A stretch of 64,000 nt of DNA, taken from assembly GCA_010645155.1 (NCBI GenBank), contig JAAGOF010000121.1:1-64000 (forward strand), in the 5' to 3' direction. Under the pieces are notes generated by a model. That model made no database searches. It was not told the origin of the DNA and saw nothing but the letters and a program-made list of their open reading frames with translations. The stretch comes from Tigriopus japonicus (Eukaryota; Arthropoda; Copepoda; Harpacticoida; Harpacticidae). Positions 46,001 to 57,696 of this stretch are shown here, one piece after another; within the stretch, counting starts at the first letter, position 1; every line of letters begins with the position of its first letter. The translations under genes were made by a program, and so were the position numbers.

Positions 46001-49000
46001 CTTCCCCGTTAATGTCGATACACTGGGCGATCTGTCGCCCAGTGTATCTTAGGTCAAGGCTACAAGTTGGTCACGTAGTTTTCATGGCAAAATATAATCA
46101 TGATGCAATTGGTTTTAAATCACTAGTGCAACGGAATTAGTTTGAAAAGGTTAGAACGACGTTATTTGAAATTTGGCTTAGAAATTGGTTAAAGAATTGG
46201 GAATAGTCTACAAAAATTAGCCAAGAATTTGGTGAAAAAAAAACAAACAACGTTGTAATTAGTAACATTTTCACCAAATAAAGCAAAGTTTGTTAGATTA
46301 TATTGACTTGAAACACAGCTTTGAAACTATCATCAGCAATCCAGTGGTTTATACCTGAGCACATAAAACTAATAAAATTGGCCATTTAAGCTCATGATCT
46401 ATTGTAGCTGGGTCTCCACTTTGCTTACCAACAATCAGAGCCGGATTGTTATCGTTTCATCAAACAAATGGTTTTTTTGCGATCTCATTGATTGAATGGT
46501 TCCTTTACAAATTGTTTGACCAAGAAGAGAAAAATTGGAGTCTTTTTTTGTATGATCACTGAATGGTGGCGGTGAGAAAATACAACACTTTTCAATACAC
46601 TTATTATTGACTTATGATATTAACGTAAAGTGACACTAACTATTTCGTCAATGGCGTGAGCAATTTTGATTTTATGCGGCGATTTCTTGCATTAGAAATA
46701 GGCCATTGATCCGTTTTTTTCTGAATATGTTTATTCCTTCTTCATAAATCCGCCCCTAGTCCAGACCACTGCCCGAAACCTTTAGCTCGCGTTTGCACCG
46801 TGGCACGGATCTGCTCCTCAATAATTTACTCCCATATCTTGAAGAGGTTTTACTTGAGAATCTTAACATTGTTCACTAACTCTTTGCAAGCCATTGCCTC
46901 GAGAATATTCCAAATAGAGAAATCCATTCAACCTCTTTCCACCAGAAATCCGTGAAATTGTCAGCACAGAACTCTTGATCCACTATTACTGTTTAGGAGG
47001 GTGCTCCATCCTGCATGAACGCCAAAAGAGAGTCACCGTTCTCATGGCCCAAAGGAAGCACTATTTGTCTCATTACGGTACATCGTCATGCAGACCTCCT
47101 GATTAACCTGCACCCTCGTTGTCATTGAGAAGGGCGTCAACAACTCACTGCCGATAATTTCGCAGCTCAGCCTATTTGAAACAATGGATTTCGCCATTTG
47201 CAGTGTTCTCAAGACAGGAATTGCAAAAAAAATAAGTGTAAAGTATAAAGTAACAGAGAAATATCACTCCGGTACACTCAGTAAAGGTTTGTTTTGAACA
47301 CACTTCATTGATCCGGCAGCAAGGGTGTCAAGTGACTTGATTTATCATACATAGGGCTATTGAAGTGTGGCTTTGTTGTGCCTTTTCATGCAGCGAGAGC
47401 ATTGACATCTGCCACGGTTAGCTCGCACTGTGCATGCACTTGAAAAGAGACAAAATTCGTCATTTCTCAAGCAAATGTGCCAAACTTGTAAAATAATTTT
47501 CTATTTGATGTAGCTAAACTATCATTACATTGCTAGAACAAGTTAATGCAACATATTTTGCACAATTTCTTGAATTATGCCAAGTTTTGTCTCTTTGCAA
47601 GTGCATGCACAGTGCGAGTTGGTCGTCACACTTGTCGACGCTCTCGCTCCATGAAAAGGCACAACAAAGCCACACTTCAATCGCCCTATTGCTCTTGTTC
47701 GACCAAAGCAATTGAATTATATAGTTTTTGCCCCTGACAGAATTAATGGAATAGGAATAAAGGTTTGGCATTGCAATTACATCTCAAAACTGGTCTCAAA
47801 ACTTTCTGGAATCTAAAAGTGACTTCTTGAGCTCAAATACACACCGTGTAAAACTGATTCTACATTAAAAGTTTTAGCTCCAGACTACCAAAATTCCAAA
47901 TTTGAAATAAAAACAACCTTTGATTTTAGCGTATGCTCAACTAGGTACCTAATTGCTAGAGACTCGTGCCGTGCATATGCATCGCCTGCCAAGAACCAAA
48001 TCATCCCTACCATATAACTCTCCAATACTGTCCCCTTAGCAAATAACGATAATGACGTCAAATCCGTCGCAAACCGCTGTAACTGTAGTACTATATAAGT
48101 GTTCGATAAGTTTACTGTAAATACTCTTGCATAGTTCAGATTGAAATATTGTCTTCATACAACACAAAACTTCAGAAGTTTTCTAGTTGACAATATTCGC
48201 TTATGTCGCTTTAGCATTAAAACGATTCTCATGTATACCGAATAAGTCGTAGAACTAGTGCTCTGGAGGGTTTTGCCATCAAACGTGACAATTTTGGGTC
48301 AACATGTAAGTATTATTGGGTCTTGTTAATATATATGAAACCATTTGCATAAAAATTTTAACACAATCCAAAACTTCAATGTTCAAATTTAAATCGTAAC
48401 GAAACTCCGCAACATGAAAATTAACTTTCTAAGTTACCATGGCAATCTCGAAATCACGCAACCTTTTGGTGTAAGCAAGGAGATCGAAGTGTGTTTCGAC
48501 AGCGCTCTTCCAAAAGGGCCGAGTGCAAAAGCGCAAGCCAAAGCCAGTATTCCCGCAAGTGTCGATTGCTTTTGACTTCAAAACGCCGCCGTATGTCTAT
48601 AAGTAAGCTCCGCCCCTTTTATTTTTGATCACCTAATAGATCACTTAACCACATCTTCGAAAAACATATTAAGATGAATTTCGTGTTACAGAGCCTTCTT
48701 TTTTGTGCATAGCTTTTTTCACATATTAAAGAAGGCAGATTTTTCTCTTCAAGATAAGCGGAAGATCCAAATAGGAAAGGAGCAATTTTAGCGAAACACG
48801 AGTAAATGAGAAAGCTTCTATCCGTTTGACAACGAGTTAATACAAAATTGTCACTTCTTTGTTTTTGTTTCATGTGCTGCGACTTTCACGGCAGGATTGT
48901 GGTATTTATAAGGAAGGTTTTATACCCGTGTCAACATGTGAACATACAGATTGGGAGAAACGAATTTAATTTTTTTAACCTTCGTTTAAATTTAAATGGA

Positions 49001-52000
49001 AGTCAAAACTGATGTTCAAGGGAACAAGACAATTGACAATACATGTTTGTAATTGATTCAAAGGAAAATATGCTGTACATATCAAACATAAACGTATAAC
49101 TTCACATTAGATAATTGACAATTTGACCATTAAAAAGCTGAGAGTCTAATAGATTTTTAAGTTAGAAAGCTACCATTGACATAGCATTACCTATAGAATT
49201 GCAGATTGCGATTGAAATTAATCATCGTTGGAAGCGTTTTCATTCCTCTCAACTTCAAAAAATTGTTCAATTTTTTGTTTTCTGAACCACTTACTTGTGC
49301 CAAAAACCACTGAATTTCACTGGACTGAGAGGCTGACGAAAAGAATCATGATCTCTTGTTGGAAAAAAGCAATCACGTTCTTCTACAGATGAGACCTTGT
49401 CTTGGTTGACTTAAATTTGTATTTCAATTTTCAGCTTAATCAAACGTCGGAGTCAAAAGTTATGCTTTCTCAAAGTTCAGTGCAAATCCTACCGAGAATG
49501 AATGAACTAGCCCTTTTCTGGTAATTGCTTTTCCACAAAAGGGCGAGCTCATTAATTTTATGCTCTCTGCAGTACATAAGTTTGAGAGGGCTCAACTTTT
49601 CACTCCGTCATTCGATTGAGCTGAAAGTTGAAATACGTCGTCTACTGAATACAAGCAAGGTCTGGTTTGCATCAGAACGCCATTGACTTAATCCCTTTGG
49701 ACTTCAAAATTCTCGCCGTTAGCCTCCCACTCCAACAATTCAGTGCTTCTTGCTTGTGCTTACTTAGTAAAACGTTCAAAATGGACAGGGCTCAAAAAAA
49801 TTCAATAGTCAGACGCGCTAAATCATTTGTCAATACCGTTATGTTAACGACAAAATTGGATTGTTTTTAATAGAAGGATTAATCATTTGCAACTTTTTCC
49901 GCATTGTTAGGCGATCTGTATTGGGGGTTTTGCTTAAATCCATAAGATACATATCCGCCTCCAAAATTAAGCGGAAATTCCATTGGCCTTTCACCCTCAA
50001 ATAATTTCTGTATTTACAAAGTCTGTTCTTTTCTTTTCTTTGTTTTTATTCTTAGACATTTAAGACTAATAATTTAAAGTTTTTGTGACCAATTAGTCTG
50101 ATGAATTTTTGCCCGAAATACGTGCAAAATCTTGGTGATAATTTTCGCTCCTTCCAGATTAGTTTTCATTCAAAACAAGATCATTGTTTTTTATATGGTT
50201 GTTCGCTAGTACTTCTGAGCTTATCTCCAATGAACCTGAAAATGACCTGAGAATGAATGAAAGTCAATGAAACGCTCGAATGTCCTAGAGACGGAATGTC
50301 CTAACAAGAAGCACTGAAAACTGGAGTGGGAGGCTTATGGTGAGGATTATGATTTCCAGAACGATTAATTCAATTGCGTTCTGCTGCAAACGAGAACTGG
50401 CTTTTCAGATGTCTACGCGCGAGATGCATGGCAAGGGACAACAAACAATCTGTTCACAAGCCCCATTCTTACAACTTTTTTCCCCAAAACCACTATGGCG
50501 AATCTTATTTCTCCACACAACTTCGTCCGATCTTACGGGATTCAAACTTACCCCGTCTGGGGAAGCATTCACGCGACTGACCCGCTAGTACGCACGGCTA
50601 CTCTGGGTCTTTTTTTCATTTAACTGGAGACAGAAGTACTGATGTGGAACAACATTTTTGAAAAATTTTGCGCGATCCAAAAATGGTGCCATTCGCAAAT
50701 TCTTGTGAATAAAGCACGCACTGCATTGTCAAGAGAGCAAAGTAAAAAACAACTTGATCCTTCCCCCACAAATACATGCAAAAAAACAGCTCAACGAATA
50801 CCAAGATAAAGGTAGAGGTACCGCAAAAAAAACACCTGAATTTCAAATGGAAGCGAATGCTCAACCCCTGTGCTACGGCCACTTGCATAGTTGGGTCAGA
50901 CAATTAGGTTGCTGCCAAAATCATTGGCAGAAGGTCTGATACATCAAATAAGAGAAATGAAAGCAAAAGTGACGCTTCTTTTATTCATCTTTTTCACCGT
51001 CTTAGAGCAAAGACATCTTTCATGCTTGGATAGTCCAAGACAAGCAAAAAGAAGCGAATAAGACACTTTTTTATATTGAAAGACTGAACAAATTGGATTA
51101 TTTACTTATGGTTCATCAATGGCGTAGTTTGTGTTAACAAGGTCGTACGCTTTTCCCATGCTTTAATCTTTTGTTCATTTTCTTGGGGATAATAAGTTGC
51201 AAAATTAGAAGATATTTTGCTGTACAAATACATAAATTAGACTCTTCTTTCGTCAAAAAATATGTTGAACTTTAGAGTTGTTTGCATTCCAAGTGATAAC
51301 TTTTGAAATATTGTAAGCAGGGTTGATTGGAGGAGCCTGGGTGCGATGGAAAAGGTTAAAAATAATAAAATTTGTTTTTTTTTGAAAATTAAATTAGAAG
51401 CAAAAAGTTGAGGAATATAGTCAACAATCTCATGATATGATGCACCATTGTCAGGCATATTTTGGGTTTAGGTTGTCTTAAGTGTTGATTTAAAACACGT
51501 AAATAAAGTGATTGTGATTATTAGATGACAATTACTTTCCTCTTTCTGATTCCAAACACAAATTCCGTATTAGGCATAATATTAAATTAATCATTTTTTT
51601 AATCTTGGACTTGTTTCGTCAAAGTAAGGAACATTTTTTTACTCCTTTGAGAAAGTAGGAGATGTCATTGAATGTGATGGTCAACTACGATTGTTTAGCA
51701 TTTATTAATGGCTGTTTTAGACTTGCACAGAATATCTTTATTTCGTTTGCAGAATAACCTTTTGAGAAATATTGCTCTCTACATGCTTCCTACTTTCACT
51801 AATTTTCTCGTTCGAAGCGCAAAAGCTTCATTAGAATGAAATAAAAATATCATTTGAGGTGTGATTCACTTTCAATTTGCGGGCTTAAAATTTTATTTAA
51901 GCTTAGTTGGAATTTCTGGTTCCCTTTTAAAAGCCCTTTGATCCATCTTCAATAAGACGAAATATCACTTAACACTAGGGATGTGTCCGGATCGGCTATG

Positions 52001-53231
52001 AGCCGGCTCAGTATCGGATCGGATCGATTCTGAGGTCGGCTCGTCATGAGTCAGATTCAAAACCCCAGGAACCAATCCGGAGTCGGATACGACCTCTGAG
52101 GCATAAACTTTGGATAAATCTTAACTGGCAATTTGTATTGGTCATTTTTTATCTTTTTCGTCTTTTTTTTACTTTTTCTTCCTAAAGGTACTCATTTTCT
52201 ATTAAACATCCAATTAAAAGATGTCATTGATGTTAAAAAGCCATGATAAGCACCGTGAGGTTGTAGGACCGTACATGAGCAGGATCCGATCTAATCCAAT
52301 CCGAAAAGTCGCCGAGCCTACCCTGACCCGGATCCGAAAATCTTGGCCCGGCTCATCCCTACCTAACACTAAAAAAATCCATCATTTGTGACTAGAATGT
52401 TAAAAAGCAAATAAACCATTACTAAGTGGGTATTGCAATAAGAAAACAACGTGATTTTATTACGAACTTATGAGTCAACCCGGATTTCTCACCTTCAAGA
52501 AAGAACTATTCTCAGCTCTCAATCATCCCCAACGTTCAGAGAAGGTGAGGGTGAAGTAACAAAGGGAAGTCTAACTAATCTCTTTTGAAACTTGGAGTTA
52601 ATCCGGGTACTTAATTGACCCGAACAAAGAGTCATCCAAGTTGACATGGCCAATGAAAAGGTCCTCAAAAGGTGCTTTTTTCACAAGTGCTCGGAAAATT
52701 TGATTAGCTTTGTCAACTCTCTGAGTTGAATGCAAAAGCGGACTGTTGTTAATCTATTTTGATCGACCCCTATTTCATTTTGGCAGATGCTTTTGCAAGA
52801 CCTCCCAGTTAAAATTTATCCTTAAAACATCTGACATCTGAATGAAACAAGACCTTAGAGCAAAGACATCTTTCATGGTTGGAGACACACCTCCGGACAC
52901 ACTTACCTGAACCCAAGACATCTTTCGATTGATCTAATGAGACTAACTGAGGGATATTATGAAACTGGCTGGATTGGAAGAGCGATCCAGAGATCAAATT
53001 CGGGTTGAAGTATAAACGTTGTCCACCACTATTTGAGAACGAAAGACCTTTAGTCATGTGTAAGAAATCCGAGGAATTTGGCGATTTCACTGAATGGTGG
53101 TGATGATGATGGTTATTCGGCTCTTTTCGTCTGGATTCGGAGCAATCCTCCAAACCCAGAAGCTCCTGAATAGCAAAAGAGTTCTTAATGGGCACTGAGG
53201 TCTCATTTTCACTGGATTCAAATACATTCAT
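43096..53231 (-). CDS. Vsx: Visual system homeobox (Vsx/Chx10/ceh-10) transcription factor, 4 exons
   Basis: Nuclear paired-like homeodomain regulator; the family acts in eye and interneuron development. Exons 53231-52907, 44333-44146, 44074-43900 and 43316-43096; all are GT-AG with matching phases, giving 302 residues. Features: octapeptide-type repressor motif FAIQELLGL at 19-27; poly-His run at 41-46; Lys/Arg-rich segment [10 protein letters not shown]; homeodomain about 126-185 with [43 protein letters not shown] and Gln at homeodomain position 50; then the CVC domain (about 186-240: [43 protein letters not shown]), which is diagnostic of Vsx proteins. The C-terminus ends SNSPTTSIT before tandem TAA stops. 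Intron 1 is 8.57 kb, full of repeats and a 21-N gap. Whether it is Vsx1 or Vsx2 cannot be decided from the sequence alone. Confidence 0.94.
45611..45631. other. Assembly gap (21 N)
   Basis: Short N run inside Vsx intron 1, following CCCCCCTC-type sequence near 45590. No gene is affected. Confidence 0.98.
46720..47190 (-). pseudogene. Tc1/mariner (maT-like) transposase fragment, decayed
   Basis: Minus-strand translation, with several stops and frame changes, gives FMQDGAPS (second catalytic Asp region), then [20 protein letters not shown] and [16 protein letters not shown]. These match the NPLDYSIWNILE region and C-terminal helices of Tc1/mariner-type enzymes. No intact frame or clear inverted ends; an old remnant in Vsx intron 1. 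Confidence 0.65.
47251..47750. mobile_element. Tc1/mariner-type MITE (ACAGAGAAAT family), split by another MITE
   Basis: Starts TA-ACAGAGAAATATCACTCC and matches 14539 onward (TTGTTTTGAACACACTTCATTGATCCGGCAG shared in part) up to 47350. Matching resumes at 47689 with ATTGCTCTTGTTCGACCAAA. The right terminus is lost near 47750. Confidence 0.75.
47354..47686. mobile_element. Long-TIR MITE nested in the ACAGAGAAAT MITE
   Basis: 333 bases flanked by TA on each side (47352-47353 and 47687-47688). The left end GGGCTATTGAAGTGTGGCTT and the reverse-complemented right end GGGCGATTGAAGTGTGGCTT are inverted for about 130 bases, through GCACTGTGCATGCACTTG. Comparison with the uninterrupted copy at 14539-14818 shows the insertion point directly. 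Confidence 0.88.
49302..49752 (+). mobile_element. Non-autonomous TIR element, copy 2
   Basis: Same family as 803-1224: CAAAAACCACTGAATTTCAC at the left and CAGTGCTTCTTG at the right, with shared interior blocks. About 450 bases, in Vsx intron 1. No coding capacity. Confidence 0.75.
50300..50395 (-). repeat. Fragment of the CACTGAATTTCT TIR element
   Basis: ACAAGAAGCACTGAAAACTGGAGTGGGAGGC is the reverse complement of the right end of the elements at 803-1224 and 49302-49752. The copy is truncated after about 95 bases. Confidence 0.5.
50475..50605 (-). repeat. Leu/Ser-tRNA-like SINE, copy 2
   Basis: On the minus strand AGAGTAGCCGTGCGTACTAG, TGCTTCCCCAGACGGGGTAA and the B-box-like GTTTGAATCCCG match the SINE at 15836-16043. 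Confidence 0.6.
51977..52361. mobile_element. hAT-type MITE (TAGGGATGTGTCC family)
   Basis: 385 bases. Ends TAGGGATGTGTCCGGATC and, reverse-complemented, TAGGGATGAGCCGGGCC. Flanking 8-bp duplications CTTAACAC and CCTAACAC (one mismatch). Subterminal GGATCGGATC and GGATCCG motifs, no transposase. In Vsx intron 1. Confidence 0.85.
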
Positions 53232-53620
53232 CTTTTAAAAACAGAGAGAATTTTCGACTGTCATGGCAGAAATTGGCAAGTGTGGGAGGGGACTCGAGCT
53301 CACGTGACCAGGCTAAGAAGCCCCGCCTCTGCGTTTCAGCAAGTGACGAAACATAAGGGAAAGAAAGCACTTTGTTCCCGCGCCCGACGAGCGAGCCTCC
53401 TCTCAGGCCATCCATCGGCTGAAAAGCCCCAAGAACACCGCCGAGAAAAGGTAGTCAAAGGAAATAACGAGTCCATGAACGAACGAACGAACGACGAACA
53501 GGCACCCATAGGTTCATGCAGAGGGAGGAACAGGCACAGCGCAGTGGGTTCTTACTCAACCATGAACGTGCTACTAGAGATAAGTGCGTATTAGAACTCA
53601 ATTATGGCAGATAATTGAAT
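53232..53620 (-). promoter_or_regulatory. Probable promoter/5' UTR of Vsx
   Basis: Immediately 5' of the Vsx ATG the DNA becomes clearly more GC-rich than its surroundings. It contains a CACGTG E-box (CTCACGTGACC near 53300), CCCCGCC GC-box-like sequence near 53321 and a short CGAA-repeat run near 53480. No TATA box is assignable. Confidence 0.35.
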
Positions 53621-54930
53621 AGGAAACGGATCGTGGAGCACGACCGATGGAGGGAATAGATGAGTTTCGTTGAGTTTCGATCTTTGACGGTTGACGACTG
53701 GGTTGGGTTGGTCCATTCATGGCATTTCGACAGAGACAAGGGAGTCAAGGTACAAGATGTGGAAAATGGGAGGATTGAATGTAGGGCTTAGATATCTGTT
53801 GATTTTATTGCTTCAAATGAATTTCAAATTAGCTTCGTAATGGGATATTGTGAAAGGCTGAAGGTTAAGAATGACATGAATATTTCTTGACTTCTTAATC
53901 AAAGATACCACTCCCTTGCCCCTGGATGCGCGACATGGCGTGCCACAATAAAAGTTCGGCCTTTAATGAGTCCTGTTTTTACAGAACGTTCACTTGCGGA
54001 TGTTTTTATATTTTAAGTTATTCTTCAAAACCCTTAGAAGGATTAATATTAGTTTGTTTTTGTTGGATGCTTTACCTGGTTTTCCTCACCCATAGCACCA
54101 CGAAGGGGTGGTTGTAGCGCAATTGGTTGATTTGCGAGCGAGTAATGCCACAGTTCTCCTGCTCATCTTACCTTTGTGGTATGGAGTAGAATCTATTCAG
54201 TAGATACTCGTCCCAAAAAGACGCAAACCAAACCCACTACGAAATATTTCAAAAAACCTTCTGATAAAGTTGCTATTTTTTGGCCTAAAGTTGCACTTGT
54301 TTAGCCCTATGGCAATAATTTTTGTCAATAATTGCATTCAATTTGAGGAAAGTTGCGAGGAAAGTTGCTAATAATCTAGCCTATAAATGGTTTATTGTGA
54401 CAAAATATGTCAAACTTTTCCAAATACTCGTATTACTCAATTTTGGGCGAGGGTTTGTAATCTTAAGTTGCCTATTCTTTAGCCTTAAACTTCCTTGAGA
54501 ATACAGTTTTGCTTTGCTCATATGAATATAAAATTTAAAATAATATTAATTCTATGAAAAGACCGGGTAAAAGTGCGTCTAAAATGTATAATTCGAACAA
54601 TTTCTTGCAGAATCTAAGTGATAAAGACAAAAAAATGCCAAAAGTTGCTGTTTCTTGCGAAGAAATCGCAAAGTTGCTAAATTTGACTAATATGGCCTGA
54701 AGTTGCTATTTTTGGTGCAAGTTGCATTTAGCAACTTGGTCCGAGCCCTACTTATAAGATCACAATGAAATCTCAACAAAAATCTCACAATGAAGCTTCT
54801 TAAAGATTGATGTTTTTTCTCATGCTCAAGGTATATGACTCTCAGATGTCAGCCACTTGGATGAATGAACAGGGACAAAAACTAATTGTCTTTTTCAATA
54901 GTGACATCGATGGCTTAAACTAACTAATCA
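53621..54930. other. Intergenic, no gene; weak SINE-like and hAT-like traces
   Basis: At about 54105-54235 GGTTGTAGCGCAATTGGTTG resembles a tRNA A box, but the B box is poor. Near 54740 the minus strand reads TAGGGCTCGGACCAAGTTGC, like a hAT terminus, and GTTGCTATTTTTGG-type motifs recur between 54270 and 54735, but no matching opposite end was found. Confidence 0.35.
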
Positions 54931-54931
54931 T

Positions 54932-55740
54932 TAGTGACAGGAACTTAAGACGAATAAACTTATTCGCCTTTTTTCGTCTTTATTCGTCTTTTTTACCCTT
55001 ATTCGTAGCGACAATTTTATTCGTCTTTTTTCGTCTAATCCGGCAATTTCACTCAGCTTTTTTGGTCTAATTAGTCCAAAATTGGAACTTTTCCTAGATT
55101 TGAAGCTTTTTTCTCAAATTTGGAATCAAATAGACACTTTTAAAAAAGTTCAACGCCAAAACTTGGGCAAAAAAATATGATCCACACTTTCATTTTAACT
55201 TGTAGAGTTTCCTGACACAAAGAAAGAAAATTGGATTGAAAAGCCTATCTGACTATTTGCAGAATTAATGTCAGCAAATCTGCTTCTAAATATTGCTCTA
55301 TTGAAAACGTTGAAATAAGGGCGGTTTTGAGCTCTTGTTTTTTTAAATTTATATGTTCCACTGACCATTTCTTGCTTATTCGGCACTTCCGTTTGTTAAA
55401 TTTGTAGATTTTGCCGTTTTGCACAAGAGTGCAGCTGTTTCCCCTCAATTGGGCCACACATTTTGTTTACTTTATGGGCAGCAGTTTTAATCCTCTTTAT
55501 AGGCAATTCCTCAGTCTTTTTTGCCGTATAAGTCAGTTTTTTTCGTATTTGTCAGTTTTTTTCGCCTTTTTTGGCGTATTTGTCAGTTTTTTTGTCTTTT
55601 TCGTCGTATTTGTCAGATTTTTTCGTCTTTTTTCGTCTAATCGGGCAATTTTATTCGTCCTTATTCGTCTAATCAGGTAATTTTATTCGTCTTTTTTCGT
55701 CTAATTTGACAGTTTTATTCGTCTTAACTTCCTGTCTCTA
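54932..55740. mobile_element. TIR element with internal TTTTTTCGTCT repeats
   Basis: The left end TAGTGACAGGAACTTAAGAC and the reverse-complemented right end TAGAGACAGGAAGTTAAGAC both run on into GAATAAA. Both sub-ends carry many copies of TTTTTCGTCTAATCNGGCAA and TTATTCGTCTTTTTTCG. No convincing target duplication and no transposase. The 89-codon open frame inside reads the simple repeat. Confidence 0.75.
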
Positions 55741-57690
55741 ATTATAACGTTTGATGACCATTGTCGAGGGAAATAATTGCTTGCAATGAAATGGAAATTA
55801 TTATGGGCAGAAGAAATAATTTATCGGTCAGACTGGCCTCAAAATCAACTTGACCTATTTTAATCTAAAAGAGAAAACTACAGCTTCTATCAAAGGAAAT
55901 GACATCCGGAAGATTTTACCTACTCTTGGGAAACAAAATATCAATTAATAGCTCTGTAAGTAATGACTTACAAGAAAAATCATTTCTCATCATTTGGTAA
56001 TTCTTAATTTTGGAATATTGTTAACTTGGATTACTGTCAATACTAATTTCTTATCATTAAGTTGGATTTTGAAAGAAAATATTGATAATATTAAAACTTC
56101 CCCCCCTTAATATGCTCACTCTTAAAACTTATAGAGGTTGTGAACAATTCCAAATCTAGTGAAATCTAGCCCTTTTATCCTCATATCTGTGCTGGTCAGC
56201 TAGGCCGAAGTGCAGAGGAACAGTAGGGTAGCCAAAATGAGAAGATAAGCAAGTACTGGGTGGGGTGGTTTGTTAAACCTGGTCAAGAAATAAGTGCGTA
56301 TAAATCACTAAAGACAGTTACTTCAAGTGACCTTACTTAAAGCTAATGTTCTGGTTAGGATAATTTACTTTTGCATACTTAAGATGACAATTGTAAAATG
56401 ATTATCAATATGTGACCAATATGTGATTGACTTTGAGCTTTTACCTCCCTTTTGTTTGTCTCCACTTATGGGGGAAAATTGTTACACCGATATATTTAGT
56501 TCACATTCTCTATTACTCGCGGTTTCAATTTAAATATTTCCCAAAATTTTTGATGCTTTTTATTTAACATTCTTTTTCATCAAAAAGTTACATTTTGAAA
56601 GCAGAATGTTGAATAATATCAAACTTTCCCCCTTAAAATGCTCACTTGTAATTTGCTAGTACTTGGGTTTTACTTGAAATATTTCCCTTAACAAGTCGAT
56701 GCTTTCTCAACATCTTGCGTAAATATTTGTTTTGACATCTTGATGTTTTTTGATTTAAAAAGTAGCAAAGTCTTTGGCTTTTACTTCTTAAATACTTTTG
56801 TTTGCTCTAATGATGATGATGTTGCAATATTATAATTTGACGAACTAATAACGTTCATAGGCAACCATTCTGAGTTTGTTTGACCTTTAGACGTGTTTTC
56901 GCGTGTTCAGGTTTTCTAAATTTTGTTTGATTGATACAGGATTAAACAAATGAAATAAGGAATAATCATCAAATTTTAACAAGCTCTTTTTGGGACCAAA
57001 GCTAATCTGTATAGAAATCCGAAAACGGGAAATTTTTATGAAGCTTTTTGTGTGTGTATCATGACAATATAATATAATATGCATAATCATGTATCAGAGT
57101 TCATGAAAATTGGAAGGCCCAAAAAAGCAAAACAAGGTGAAATACAGTTAAACCCATGTTATGTCTATGTTTCGTGAAGGATATGGAACAAGTTGCAAGA
57201 CTAAAATACAATCATATCACCGGGAAAAGGGTCCACGCTACAGATCTAATTATCAACAGAATATCCAGAAAAATGGATGGAACTCCAGACGGAATATATC
57301 TGGATAGGGACGGAGTTGGGAATAATTTTGCTCTGGAAACATAGTGCCTTTACAAAGAGCTTTAAAAGACTGACTGTCACGGCATCACAACAACATTCGA
57401 ATATCATTTTAGTCTCCAGCAATGCAAAGACACTCGATCTTGTTGCACTGAGTGAATCGCAGACTACTACCTACCGACTAACAGCTGATTGTTGTTGTGG
57501 CAAGGTTGCGTATCGATTAATTGTTTGGCCCCGCAAATCCCCGATCCACCCTGAATCTGACAAGTCAATATTGAACTAGTTCGAGTGTTGCCAAAATTGG
57601 TCCCTGTTTAGGTCTTTTCAAAAAGTTCTATACAACCTGCCATTTTAAAGAGCAATAAACTTTGGAGTCAAAGATGGCAGCACTCCTGGT
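55741..57690. other. No gene; contains repeat R3 copy 2
   Basis: Apart from the R3 copy at 56125-56415, nothing is recognised. The sequence is AT-rich. The 100-codon frame at 57277-57579 has no motif or splice context. Confidence 0.4.
56125..56415 (-). repeat. Interspersed repeat R3, copy 2
   Basis: Inverse orientation to 39985-41240. It matches both halves of that copy but carries only about 90 bases (GGTCAGCTAGGCCGAAGTGC onward) where the other copy has its 1.05-kb nested element. Confidence 0.65.
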
Positions 57691-57696
57691 TCGAAA

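Noticed and set aside
55411..55680. 89-codon Phe-rich frame
   Set aside because: It reads the TTTTTTCGTCT repeat of the TIR element at 54932-55740.
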